13,490 nucleotides of DNA from Methanimicrococcus sp. (GCA_009783635.1 WRDC01000030.1:1-13490), one strand, 5' to 3'. Numbered from the stretch's first letter, positions 1 through 5,965 are shown. Program-made: numbers and translations. Notes: a model not told the origin generated them from the sequence alone.

Positions 1-249
1 TGTCCGTTCTGCAAAAAGCACACGGAAGTTTCTTTGGAGAGAGTCAAGAAAGGCAAAGCCTCCTCTCTTACAATGATTGCCAGACAGAAGAAAAGACAAA
101 CGGGTATCGGTAACTCCGGTAAATTCTCTAAGGTGCCCGGCGGCGACAAGCCGACCAAGAAAATCGCATTGAAATACAGATGCACCGTATGCAAAAAAGC
201 GCACCAGAGAAAAGGCTTCAGAGCAAAGAAATTCGAATTTTCGGAGTGA
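1..249 (+). CDS. rpl44e: Large ribosomal subunit protein eL42 (L44e), 5' end outside the window
   Basis: This is a zinc-binding protein of the archaeal and eukaryotic large ribosomal subunit, near the E site. The frame is open from base 1, which falls inside the gene: the first residues read [10 protein letters not shown], the first CxxC pair of the zinc site. The second pair is in [10 protein letters not shown] near the C-terminus. The stretch between them ([20 protein letters not shown] and on to [20 protein letters not shown]) is the standard basic body of the family. About ten N-terminal residues, the true start and the promoter lie upstream. The TTG at 34 is internal, not a start. The stop at 247-249 is six bases before rps27e, and the ribosome binding site of that gene overlaps this stop, so the two are surely cotranscribed. 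Identification is very secure. Confidence 0.96.
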   Translation, partial: CPFCKKHTEVSLERVKKGKASSLTMIARQKKRQTGIGNSGKFSKVPGGDKPTKKIALKYRCTVCKKAHQRKGFRAKKFEFSE

Positions 250-254
250 GTTAA

Positions 255-446
255 ATGGCGGCAGATTATACCAACAAACCCAAAAGCAGATTCTTGCGCG
301 TGAAATGCAATGACTGCGAAAACGAACAAATTATTTTCGGCAGTGCAAGCCGGAAAGTTATCTGCAACGTTTGCGGCAGAACTTTGTCCGAATGCACCGG
401 CGGTAAATCTAATATTACCACCCACATCCTCGAAGTTTTGGAATAA
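255..446 (+). CDS. rps27e: Small ribosomal subunit protein eS27 (S27e)
   Basis: This is a 63-residue zinc-ribbon protein of the archaeal small ribosomal subunit. The four zinc ligands are C18, C21, C37 and C40 (CNDC and CNVC), followed by the family motif [13 protein letters not shown]. Length is normal. The ATG at 255 is preceded by GGAGTGAG at 243-250, which overlaps the rpl44e stop. In most Euryarchaeota this gene is followed by aIF2-alpha and nop10. Here it is followed by hairpins and a convergent PAP2 gene, so the operon ends at S27e or its tail has moved elsewhere. Identification is secure; the remark about context rests on general knowledge of archaeal gene order. Confidence 0.96.
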   Translation: MAADYTNKPKSRFLRVKCNDCENEQIIFGSASRKVICNVCGRTLSECTGGKSNITTHILEVLE

Positions 447-461
447 TTTTGTTCCCTTCGA

Positions 462-491
462 TTCCGGCCGCGTTGTTCCTTCCGGCCGGAA
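462..491. other. GC-rich hairpin between convergent genes
   Basis: A perfect inverted repeat pairs TTCCGGCCG (462-470) with CGGCCGGAA (483-491) around a 12-base loop. It lies 15 bases after the rps27e stop in otherwise AT-rich spacer. Together with the next hairpin it probably marks the end of the rpl44e-rps27e transcript, either as a 3' stabilising structure or as part of a bidirectional termination region. The function is inferred; the pairing is directly visible. Confidence 0.6.
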
Positions 492-506
492 GCCGTTTTC
501 GTTTAT

Positions 507-560
507 GGGATGCCGGCGGCATCCCTCGTTTTTAATTCTTTTTCAATTTCTGTTTTTATT
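507..560 (+). terminator. Hairpin plus T tracts ending the rpl44e-rps27e operon
   Basis: GGGATGCC (507-514) pairs perfectly with GGCATCCC (518-525) around a GGC loop. T-rich sequence follows at once (529-560, with runs of five to nine T). Archaeal RNA polymerase terminates at T runs, and the hairpin would protect the 3' end. The PAP2 gene converges from the other side, ending at 595. Confidence 0.75.
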
Positions 561-594
561 TTTTTTTCAATTCCTTGTTTTTTAAAGAGTTGCG

Positions 595-1179
595 TCACCC
601 GTCTTTTTTCAAATCCGGTTTCAAAAACGCAAACCTTTCATTTTCTTGTAATTTTTTTGCAAAATAAATGACAGTCAGCGCCGCAAAGATCCCGACAAAC
701 GCGCCCGCCGCCACATCCGACGGGTAATGCACAAGCAAGTAGATTCGGGCAAGTCCCGCCATGAGAGCAAGCGTTAAAGCCGGCGCCACCCATTTTCTGA
801 AAAAGTAAGAAATCACTGTCGCCGATGCGAAAGCGGAAGACGTATGACCGGACGGGAATGAGACGGTCGGGTCGGTCAGGACCAGCATATCGGCGGCGGT
901 CAGGCCCAGCATAATATAAGGTCTCGGTCGGTGGACCAGTTCTTTTATCAGAAATGTCACAATCCAAGTTGCCAAAACAGCCGCCAGCAGTATGATTGCG
1001 ATGGGGCGCGTCTCTTTTTTAAACCATAAGCATATTCCGAGAATTATCGCGGGGATTCTGAATGTGCCGGCCCAGTGAAAACCAATCGCCAAGCGGTCCA
1101 AATACAGATTTCCGCCGGTTTGGAATATCCATAAGATCACGGACAAATCGAAGGATTGGATCATTTCAAACGGGTTCAT
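595..1179 (-). CDS. PAP2-family membrane phosphatase
   Basis: This is an integral membrane acid phosphatase of the PAP2 superfamily, whose members dephosphorylate lipid phosphates such as phosphatidic acid or polyprenyl diphosphate. With the ATG start (194 residues) the three signature motifs are complete. K79-x6-R86-P87 is motif 1, P109-S-G-H112 is motif 2, and R145-x5-H151-x3-D155 is motif 3. H112 would be the general acid and H151 the nucleophile. Several hydrophobic helices surround these motifs (roughly 41-52, 61-78, 116-127, 131-150, 157-174 by eye). An alternative TTG start lies one codon upstream (1182). The ATG at 1177-1179 is preferred because AGAGAGG sits about eight bases before it. 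The gene is monocistronic with its own TATA box. The substrate cannot be told; undecaprenyl-like (dolichyl) diphosphate recycling is one possibility. Confidence 0.88.
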   Translation of the reverse strand: MNPFEMIQSFDLSVILWIFQTGGNLYLDRLAIGFHWAGTFRIPAIILGICLWFKKETRPIAIILLAAVLATWIVTFLIKELVHRPRPYIMLGLTAADMLVLTDPTVSFPSGHTSSAFASATVISYFFRKWVAPALTLALMAGLARIYLLVHYPSDVAAGAFVGIFAALTVIYFAKKLQENERFAFLKPDLKKDG

Positions 1180-1220
1180 CAACTTTGCCTCTCTTTTTCA
1201 ATTGAACCTATATGATGAGT

Positions 1221-1233
1221 CTTTTATTTATAT
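1221..1233 (-). promoter_or_regulatory. TATA box for the PAP2 gene
   Basis: Read on the minus strand the sequence is ATATAAATAAAAG, a good archaeal TATA box. It lies about 42 bases upstream of the ATG, giving an expected transcript start near 1195-1200 and a short leader that carries the AGAGAGG ribosome binding site. Confidence 0.5.
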
Positions 1234-1361
1234 CTGAATGGATATAGTGGAGAGAATATTACATTTAAGTGATGGAAAAATAAATGATGGCTCAAACCCT
1301 TCAAAGCAAATTCGATTGAGGTAAAAAATTATTGAAATTAAAATCAATGCAAGGTGTTACC

Positions 1362-1370
1362 TATATAAAA
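1362..1370 (+). promoter_or_regulatory. TATA box for the DUF655-ksgA operon
   Basis: TATATAAAA is a strong match to an archaeal TATA box. The predicted start of transcription is about 25 bases downstream, near 1390-1398, immediately before or inside the dyad at 1398-1416. This would leave a leader of about 145 bases. A weaker candidate, TATTTAA near 1444, would give a shorter leader. Confidence 0.5.
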
Positions 1371-1397
1371 TTATGTAAAATTATGAATAAATTTAAT

Positions 1398-1416
1398 TGA
1401 CTGATCCGGTCAGTCA
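1398..1416. promoter_or_regulatory. 19-bp dyad, possible operator at the DUF655 transcript start
   Basis: TGACTGA (1398-1404) and TCAGTCA (1410-1416) form a perfect 7-bp inverted repeat around TCCGG. The spacing suits a dimeric winged-helix regulator, and the site lies where transcription from the 1362-1370 TATA box should begin. The left half is part of the decamer ATTGACTGAT (1396-1405), which recurs three times before rpl7ae. The operator role is inferred. Confidence 0.45.
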
Positions 1417-1539
1417 TTCCATTCCTTATGGATTATTAAAGAGTATTTAACTTAAATCATAATCAAATGACATTATCAATAAATCGGGCAATCGGGCGGA
1501 TGACCCCTGCCCAAATTAAAGATGAACGGAGAGCGTATT

Positions 1540-2469
1540 ATGACAGATGAGATTCCGAACAGACAGAGAGCTGACCCTACGTTTGAGCACCGCAAACACG
1601 GCGACCGAAAGAATGAGGCGGGCGGACGCGATGACCGTGAGGAATGGGTCTGGATTTTGGATTATTTGCCGTATGGCCGGGAAACAGACAACCGTCCTGT
1701 TTATCAGAAAAAGCCGCTCATTCACGCGCTTGGCGATAACAAGCTGATTTTTATGGAATTGATTCCGGTCGAGGATAAAATCCCGCCGGCTCATACTAAG
1801 ACACACATCGGCTCCCGCGATGAAGAGTATATTGAGCGTGTCAAATCCCGCATTTCTTATGACGACTTATCCAACGGCGCCAAATCGGAATTGATTCCGG
1901 TACTGGAAGATTATGTTAAAATCAATGAAGAGAGGTTTATTCAGTTCTTCAATGAAGCCAGACCGCTTTCCATGCGCCAGAACAGTCTTGAGCTTTTGCC
2001 CGGAATCGGAAAAAAATTGATGATGGATGTTTTGGATGAGAAGAAGAAACAGCCGTTTGCCGATTTTTCCGATTTAAAAGAACGCGTTCACAGTCTGCAC
2101 AATCCCGAAAAATTGCTGGTCCAGCGCATTATTGAAGAAATGAAAGGCGACCAGAAGTATTATCTTTTCGCGGCCCCGCCGTCCAAAGCGCTTTTCAGCG
2201 GCGATGCCGACCGCCAACACCCCGGTCATGGCGGCGGTAAAGGCGGCTACCGCGGAGACGACCACCGCGGAGACGGCCGGCGCAACGACGGTCCGCGCGG
2301 AGACGGTCAACGCGGAGATGGCCGGCGCGACGACGGTCCGCGCGGCGATGGCCGGCGCGACGATGGTCCGCGCGGGGACGGCCGGCGCGATGACGGTCAG
2401 CGCGGGGACGGCCGGCGCGATGACGGTCAGCGCGGGGACAGCCGGCGCGATGACGGCCGCAGACGCTGA
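1540..2469 (+). CDS. DUF655 helix-hairpin-helix protein with an RGD-repeat tail
   Basis: This is the archaeal DUF655 protein, a putative RNA- or DNA-binding factor normally encoded beside ksgA. The characteristic opening block EEWVWILDYLPYG is at residues 34-46. A helix-hairpin-helix motif, LPGIGKK, is at 153-159, followed by the conserved helix with FADFSDLKERV. The ATG at 1540 (309 residues) is chosen over the one at 1522 because GGAGAG (1528-1533) is placed correctly for 1540 only. The conserved domain ends near residue 219. The last 90 residues are an unusual low-complexity tail rich in Arg, Gly and Asp, built largely from decapeptides of the form RGDGRRDDG(P/Q), and far more GC-rich than the surroundings. 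Such a tail resembles RGG-type RNA-binding tails but carries alternating charges. DUF655-ksgA-hemK order is typical of Euryarchaeota; the usual upstream rpl21e and rpoF are absent here. The exact molecular role is not known to me. Confidence 0.88.
   Translation: MTDEIPNRQRADPTFEHRKHGDRKNEAGGRDDREEWVWILDYLPYGRETDNRPVYQKKPLIHALGDNKLIFMELIPVEDKIPPAHTKTHIGSRDEEYIERVKSRISYDDLSNGAKSELIPVLEDYVKINEERFIQFFNEARPLSMRQNSLELLPGIGKKLMMDVLDEKKKQPFADFSDLKERVHSLHNPEKLLVQRIIEEMKGDQKYYLFAAPPSKALFSGDADRQHPGHGGGKGGYRGDDHRGDGRRNDGPRGDGQRGDGRRDDGPRGDGRRDDGPRGDGRRDDGQRGDGRRDDGQRGDSRRDDGRRR
2251..2466 (+). repeat. 30-bp coding tandem repeats (RGDGRRDDGP/Q)
   Basis: The 3' end of the DUF655 gene consists of about six imperfect 30-bp units plus partial ones. 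Their synonymous and near-synonymous differences (GGA/GGC/GGG glycine codons, P versus Q at the last position) show that they have diverged after duplication. The last units are the most alike, suggesting recent expansion at the 3' side. The unit is a whole number of codons, so the frame is kept to the stop. Confidence 0.9.
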
Positions 2470-2567
2470 CAGCGAGCAGCGCATTCATTTTCCTTCCGTT
2501 ACGGGCATTTCCGCCCGCTTTCTTAATTTTTCATTTTTATTCCACTCATTTTTAAAAGGTTTTGATC

Positions 2568-3509
2568 ATGGTTCGGCAGATTCTCAAAGAATACAATGTG
2601 AAAGGCGGCCGGATGGATCAACATTTTTTGGTTGACACGGCGGCTTTGGACGAGATTGTCGCTGCCGCTTCTCTTGAACCTTCCGACATTGTTTTTGAAA
2701 TCGGCGGCGGAATCGGAAACCTGAGCGAGCGGATTGCGCCGCGTGTTCGGAAATTAATTATTGTTGAGTTGGACCCGCAGCTGGTCAGCGTTTTAAAATC
2801 CCGGCTTTCCGTTTATTCCAACATTGAAATTATCGCCGGCAATGTCATGGACATTGACCTAACTCAACTCCCGTTCAATAAAATCGTTGCCAATCTGCCT
2901 TATTCTATTTCATCGGATGTCACTCTCAAACTGCTCCAATCCGAATTTGACGCGGCGGTTTTGATGTACCAATATGAATTTGCGCAGCGGTTGACGGCAA
3001 AGACCGGCGGCAAAGAATACGGACGCCTTTCCGTCCATGTCCAATACAAAACGGAAGCATCCCTGATTCGAAAAGTTCCGAAAAACTCTTTTGAGCCGGC
3101 GCCGAAGGTGGATTCCGCTGTTATTCGTCTCATTCCGCGGCCGGCGCCGTATCCCGCCCGCGATGAAAACTTCTTTTTCTCGGTGACGAAAGCGCTGTTT
3201 TCCCAGCGCCGCAAAAAGATAAAAAATACATTGCTTGGAAGCCATTTGACAACGGAACTGCCGAATTTAAAGGCGGTTCTTGAGGAGATGTCGCCGCAGG
3301 AATTTATGCCTGCAAATCTGTCCGAAAGTATGCCTGCAAATCTGTCTGAAAGTGACAGCGCGATCGGCACAGGAGCGCCGTTTTCCTCCGAATTGTCGGG
3401 CAAAACCGTCGGGGATATTTTGGGTATGCGCGCCGAGGAGTTGTCTCCGTTTGATATGACCCTTTTTTCCAATTTATTGTATGACAAATATGAGAAAAAA
3501 CAAAAATGA
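2568..3509 (+). CDS. ksgA: Ribosomal RNA small subunit dimethyladenosine transferase (KsgA/Dim1)
   Basis: The enzyme uses S-adenosylmethionine to dimethylate two adjacent adenosines in the last stem-loop of 16S rRNA, a late quality-control step of small subunit assembly. Residues with the ATG at 2568: the QHFL substrate-entry motif at 18-21; EIGGGIGNL (44-52), the SAM-binding motif I, with Gly where many family members have Pro; VELD (66-69); GNVMDID (91-97); and the catalytic NLPY at 109-112. The later SQRRKKIKNTL segment is the usual C-terminal signature. The ATG at 2568 follows AAGGT (2556-2560); a TTG at 2562 is less likely. At 313 residues it is somewhat long. The excess is a loop in the C-terminal domain carrying a duplicated octapeptide, MPANLSES. 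It sits about 100 bases after DUF655 and 46 before the HemK-like gene, so cotranscription is likely. Confidence 0.95.
   Translation: MVRQILKEYNVKGGRMDQHFLVDTAALDEIVAAASLEPSDIVFEIGGGIGNLSERIAPRVRKLIIVELDPQLVSVLKSRLSVYSNIEIIAGNVMDIDLTQLPFNKIVANLPYSISSDVTLKLLQSEFDAAVLMYQYEFAQRLTAKTGGKEYGRLSVHVQYKTEASLIRKVPKNSFEPAPKVDSAVIRLIPRPAPYPARDENFFFSVTKALFSQRRKKIKNTLLGSHLTTELPNLKAVLEEMSPQEFMPANLSESMPANLSESDSAIGTGAPFSSELSGKTVGDILGMRAEELSPFDMTLFSNLLYDKYEKKQK
3306..3353 (+). repeat. 24-bp tandem duplication inside ksgA
   Basis: Two adjacent 24-base units at 3306-3329 and 3330-3353 differ at one base (C or T) and each encodes MPANLSES. The duplication is in frame and lies in the C-terminal helical domain, beyond the catalytic core, so activity is probably retained. 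Confidence 0.92.
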
Positions 3510-3545
3510 AAAAAACAAAAATGAAAAAAAAGAAAAATGAGGAGG
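3495..3545 (+). repeat. A-rich 14-16-bp tandem repeat covering the ksgA stop and the next RBS
   Basis: Three copies of an A-run, then C (or G), then AAAAATG follow each other at 3495-3508, 3509-3523 and 3524-3539. The ksgA stop codon (3507-3509) is formed by the first junction. The block ends at GGAGG (3541-3545), the ribosome binding site of the next gene. A slippage origin is likely, and copy number would set the spacing between ksgA and the methyltransferase gene. Confidence 0.8.
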
Positions 3546-3555
3546 CTGATTTTTT

Positions 3556-4407
3556 ATGAATCGGAAATCCGGTGACGGCTATTATCAAAATTTGGCGCGC
3601 GGCGAACAAGTCCCCGCCGTTGTTTCAAAAGTCACATATGAAGGGGTCAGCGCGGACGTTTTGGAAGATGTTTACGAACCGGCCGAAGATACTTTTTTGC
3701 TGGCCGATTGCGCGGCCGATGCGGCGCGCCTTTTGTTCCCGCCCGGAATTCCGGCGGATTCCGCTTTTTCCGGATCCGGCGACATTTTTGTCAGGGGGCT
3801 TGAAATCGGATGCGGCAGCGGTTTCGTCTCCCAATTCATTCAATCAAAAGCGCCACCGGTTCACATGGTCGGCATTGATATCAATCCGAATGCGGTTTTA
3901 TGTTCCCGGCGTAACGGTGTTTGCGCTTATCAATCGGATATGTTTGAAATCTTTGAACGAAACCGGCGCGTTCAGTCTTCTGATTCGCCGCCGGATAAAT
4001 TGCCGGATAAGCTGCCGGATGAGCTGCCGGATGAGCTGCCGGATGAGCTGCCGGATGAGCTGCCGGATGAGCTGCCGGATAATTTACCGGCGATGCCGGC
4101 CAATGGTTTTGATTTGATTTTGTTCAACCCGCCTTACCTGCCGACGGCGGAGGATGAAAGAGTGCCCGGGTATCTGAATTACGCGTTTGACGGCGGCGTT
4201 TTTGGCCGTGACAGTATCGACCGTTTCTTGGAGGAGGTCGGAGACTATTTATCGGACCGCGGTTTCTTTTTACTTCTTATTTCATCGCTGACAGGCCTTG
4301 ACGAAGTGATTGGCGCCATGAAAATGAACGGGTTTTCGGCGGAAGTCCTCGGGCGGGCCAAAGTTTCATTTGAAGAATTGTTCGTTCTCAAAGGAAAATG
4401 GCTATAA
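3556..4407 (+). CDS. prmC: HemK/Mtq2-type N5-glutamine methyltransferase (release factor aRF1)
   Basis: This Rossmann-fold SAM-dependent methyltransferase is expected to methylate the Gln of the GGQ motif in release factor aRF1, as Mtq2/N6AMT1 does in eukaryotes. Diagnostic features are VYEPAEDTFLL (39-49), the opening motif of the archaeal/eukaryotic branch; EIGCGSG (83-89), SAM motif I; VGIDINPNA, motif II; and FNPPYLP with N191-P-P-Y194, the catalytic motif binding the Gln amide. The ATG at 3556 follows GGAGGCTGAT (3541-3550). At 283 residues it is much longer than the roughly 200 of its relatives. The excess comes from an N-terminal extension, a loop before motif I, and a PDKL/PDEL/PDNL repeat block at 146-177 between motifs II and IV. 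The catalytic motifs are intact, so the enzyme is probably active. Other substrates of the family cannot be excluded. Confidence 0.88.
   Translation: MNRKSGDGYYQNLARGEQVPAVVSKVTYEGVSADVLEDVYEPAEDTFLLADCAADAARLLFPPGIPADSAFSGSGDIFVRGLEIGCGSGFVSQFIQSKAPPVHMVGIDINPNAVLCSRRNGVCAYQSDMFEIFERNRRVQSSDSPPDKLPDKLPDELPDELPDELPDELPDELPDNLPAMPANGFDLILFNPPYLPTAEDERVPGYLNYAFDGGVFGRDSIDRFLEEVGDYLSDRGFFLLLISSLTGLDEVIGAMKMNGFSAEVLGRAKVSFEELFVLKGKWL
3991..4086 (+). repeat. Eight 12-bp coding repeats (PDKL/PDEL/PDNL)
   Basis: Two units encoding PDKL, five identical CCGGATGAGCTG units encoding PDEL, and one encoding PDNL run without interruption at 3991-4086. The five central units are identical at DNA level, a sign of recent expansion by slippage. 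The product is an acidic, proline-spaced loop inserted between conserved methyltransferase motifs. Confidence 0.95.
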
Positions 4408-4449
4408 TGTTTATTTTCATTTATGTATTTCATTAAAAAGAGGATTTTT

Positions 4450-5556
4450 ATGTCATCAAAAGTTTATTTTACTGATTTCCGGGCACGGCAGACCGCCGAT
4501 AATAAAGTTTGTAAAATCAAGCGCCTTTTCAAGGCGGCCGGATTTGAAAATATGTTATCCGACGGTGATTTGACCGCCGTGAAACTTCACTTCGGCGAAC
4601 GCGGCAACGACAGTTATATCAATCCCGTTTTTGTCAGGGCGGTGACCGACTGCGTCAAAGAAACCGGCGCCTCCCCGTTTTTGACCGACACGAATACGCT
4701 TTATGTCGGATACCGCCGAAACGCCGTCGACCATGTTGAGACGGCCATTCTTCACGGTTTTAATTATGCCGCTCTCAGCGTTCCGGTCATCATTGCCGAC
4801 GGTTTGACGGGAACGAATGAAATATCGGTTCCGGTCCATCTCAAAGAATTTAAAGAGGTTCAAATCGCCGCCGACATCGTCAATGCCGATTCCATGGTGG
4901 TGCTGACGCATTTTAAAGGACACGTGATGTCCGGATTCGGTGGCGCGGTTAAGAACTTGGCGATGGGATGCGCTTCCGTTCGCGGCAAGTGGGAGCAGCA
5001 TGAAGCCGCCCAGCCCGAAGTGGACCCAAAGAAATGTACTTCCTGCGGGACCTGCATCGATGCGTGTCCGGCAGACTCTATCGACATGACTCCGGCAGGC
5101 GCGCACATCATCAGAAGTACCTGCCTCAGCTGCGGCCACTGCATGATTTGCCCAAGCGGCGCTATCTTTCACGATTGGAGCCGGGTGCCGGCTTTTATTG
5201 ACCGGATGGTGGAATATGCTTACGGTTCCGTGAAGGAGAAAAAGGGAAAAGTTTGTTACATCACATTTTTGATGAACATTGTGCCGGATTGTGATTGCGC
5301 GTCTTGGAGCGATGCGGCGATTGTCCCCGACATCGGCATTTTGGCCTCGGACGACCCGATTGCATTGGATCAGGCGTGCTGCGACCTCGTCAACCGAAGC
5401 GTCGGTTTTGAAAATACAAAGCTGCGGTGCAACCACAAGTCCGGCGAAGATAAGTTCAAAGGCATTTGGAAAAACGTCGACGGCCGCCGCCAGCTTGAGT
5501 ACGGCGAAGAAGTCGGTCTCGGCACAAGGGAATATGAACTCATTGAGGTGGAATGA
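4450..5556 (+). CDS. DUF362 domain protein with two ferredoxin-type 4Fe-4S motifs
   Basis: This 368-residue protein combines a DUF362 domain with a dicluster ferredoxin insert, an architecture common in methanogens and anaerobic bacteria; its reaction is not established, though an electron-transfer role is likely. N-terminal DUF362 signatures include AVKLHFGERGNDSYINP. A middle segment TGTNEISVPVHLKEFKEVQI leads to HFKGHVMSGFGGAVKNLAMG. The first cluster motif is C196-x2-C199-x2-C202-x3-C206-P. The second is C225-x2-C228-x2-C231-x2-C234-P, one residue shorter than standard. After that come a CDC pair and the DUF362 ending ASDDPIALDQACCDLV. The ATG at 4450 is preferred to 4423 because AGAGGA sits just before it at 4439-4444. 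It begins 42 bases after the methyltransferase gene and may be in the same transcript. No signal peptide or membrane segment is visible, so it is cytoplasmic. Confidence 0.88.
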   Translation: MSSKVYFTDFRARQTADNKVCKIKRLFKAAGFENMLSDGDLTAVKLHFGERGNDSYINPVFVRAVTDCVKETGASPFLTDTNTLYVGYRRNAVDHVETAILHGFNYAALSVPVIIADGLTGTNEISVPVHLKEFKEVQIAADIVNADSMVVLTHFKGHVMSGFGGAVKNLAMGCASVRGKWEQHEAAQPEVDPKKCTSCGTCIDACPADSIDMTPAGAHIIRSTCLSCGHCMICPSGAIFHDWSRVPAFIDRMVEYAYGSVKEKKGKVCYITFLMNIVPDCDCASWSDAAIVPDIGILASDDPIALDQACCDLVNRSVGFENTKLRCNHKSGEDKFKGIWKNVDGRRQLEYGEEVGLGTREYELIEVE

Positions 5557-5575
5557 ATTGATTGAGACTCTTTTT

Positions 5576-5606
5576 GACATTGGGGTTTTCGGGAAGTCCC
5601 AATGTC
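5576..5606 (+). terminator. Long hairpin after the DUF362 gene
   Basis: GACATTGGG (5576-5584) pairs perfectly with CCCAATGTC (5598-5606). Pairing can continue inward through G-U, U-G and two U-A pairs to a five-base TCGGG loop, about 13 pairs in all. It begins 19 bases after the stop. There is no strong T run behind it, so it may be a 3' stabiliser or processing point rather than the terminator itself. The tRNA promoter starts 12 bases later. Confidence 0.55.
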
Positions 5607-5618
5607 ATGTTCATAACG

Positions 5619-5629
5619 TTTAAATATAA
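5619..5629 (+). promoter_or_regulatory. TATA box for the first tRNA-Asn gene
   Basis: TTTAAATATAA lies 36-46 bases upstream of the mature tRNA 5' end. This matches the usual archaeal arrangement in which transcription begins about 25 bases after the box and a short leader is removed by RNase P. Confidence 0.6.
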
Positions 5630-5664
5630 TTGCATACTTCAGTGATTCGCTTCAAGCGTCATAA

Positions 5665-5737
5665 GCCGCCTTAACTCAGATGGTAGAGTGTCTGGCTGTT
5701 AACCAGAATGTCACAGGTTCGAGCCCTGTAGGCGGCG
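5665..5737 (+). tRNA. tRNA-Asn (GTT), first copy
   Basis: A complete 73-base cloverleaf. Acceptor arm GCCGCCT (5665-5671) pairs with AGGCGGC (5730-5736), with discriminator G at 5737. Anticodon stem TCTGG/CCAGA encloses loop CTGTTAA with anticodon GTT at 5698-5700. T arm ACAGG-TTCGAGC-CCTGT is perfect. No intron and no encoded CCA (GCTT follows). It decodes AAC and, by wobble, AAU. It is base-for-base identical to the copy at 6229-6301. Confidence 0.96.
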
Positions 5738-5740
5738 CTT

Positions 5741-5965
5741 CACGTTTTATCTTTTTCCCTTTCTGTCTTTTCTTTCTTTTCGTTTCTGTCCTTTTTTCTT
5801 TTCGTTTCTGCTCTTTCTTTCTTTTCCTTTCTGCTCTTTCTTTTTGTTTCTGTCCTGCCTTTCTTTTTGTTTCTGTCCTGTCTTTCTTTTTGTTTCTGTC
5901 CTGTCTTTCTTTTTGTTTCTGTCCTGTCTTTCATTTTGTTTCTTTTCCTTTCTTTTCAGTTTTTC
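5741..5965. repeat. Polypyrimidine tract with 23-bp tandem repeats
   Basis: Almost pure C/T on the plus strand. The segment 5836-5943 contains about four and a half copies of a 23-bp unit containing GTCCTG-TCTTTCTTTTTG; the GTCCTG landmarks fall at 5852, 5875, 5898 and 5921. Upstream the units are degenerate. The first T runs would terminate the tRNA-Asn transcript. Mirror-like homopyrimidine sequence of this kind can in principle form triplex DNA. No gene is visible between the two flanking tRNAs; the open frames here are low-complexity artefacts. Confidence 0.85.

Larger units (their letters stand above)
1180..1539. other. 360-base AT-rich divergent intergenic region
   Basis: This region separates the divergent PAP2 and DUF655 genes. 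It holds the PAP2 TATA box (minus strand, 1221-1233), a TATA box for the DUF655 operon (1362-1370), a dyad at 1398-1416 and the DUF655 ribosome binding site. I see no coding sequence. An ATGATGA followed 15 bases later by CTGA (1212-1237) superficially resembles boxes C and D, but it lacks the other half of an archaeal C/D RNA. Confidence 0.6.

Noticed and set aside
310..585. 91-codon plus frame overlapping rps27e
   Set aside because: It is out of frame with the clearly identified S27e and runs into a poly-Phe translation of the T-rich terminator.
1212..1237. Possible C/D box small RNA (ATGATGA then CTGA)
   Set aside because: Only one C-like and one D-like box are present, the 15-base spacing is long, and no C'/D pair follows at the right distance. 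The sequence overlaps the minus-strand TATA box of PAP2.
2074..2488. Minus-strand frames rich in Ala/Val or Arg/Ala opposite the DUF655 tail
   Set aside because: They arise from the 30-bp GC-rich repeats, which stay open in several frames. The plus frame is continuous with a conserved domain.
4555..5580. 341-codon open frame on the minus strand
   Set aside because: It is antisense to the DUF362 gene, whose plus-strand frame has two ferredoxin motifs and family signatures. The minus frame has biased composition, no recognisable domain and no ribosome binding site that I can see.
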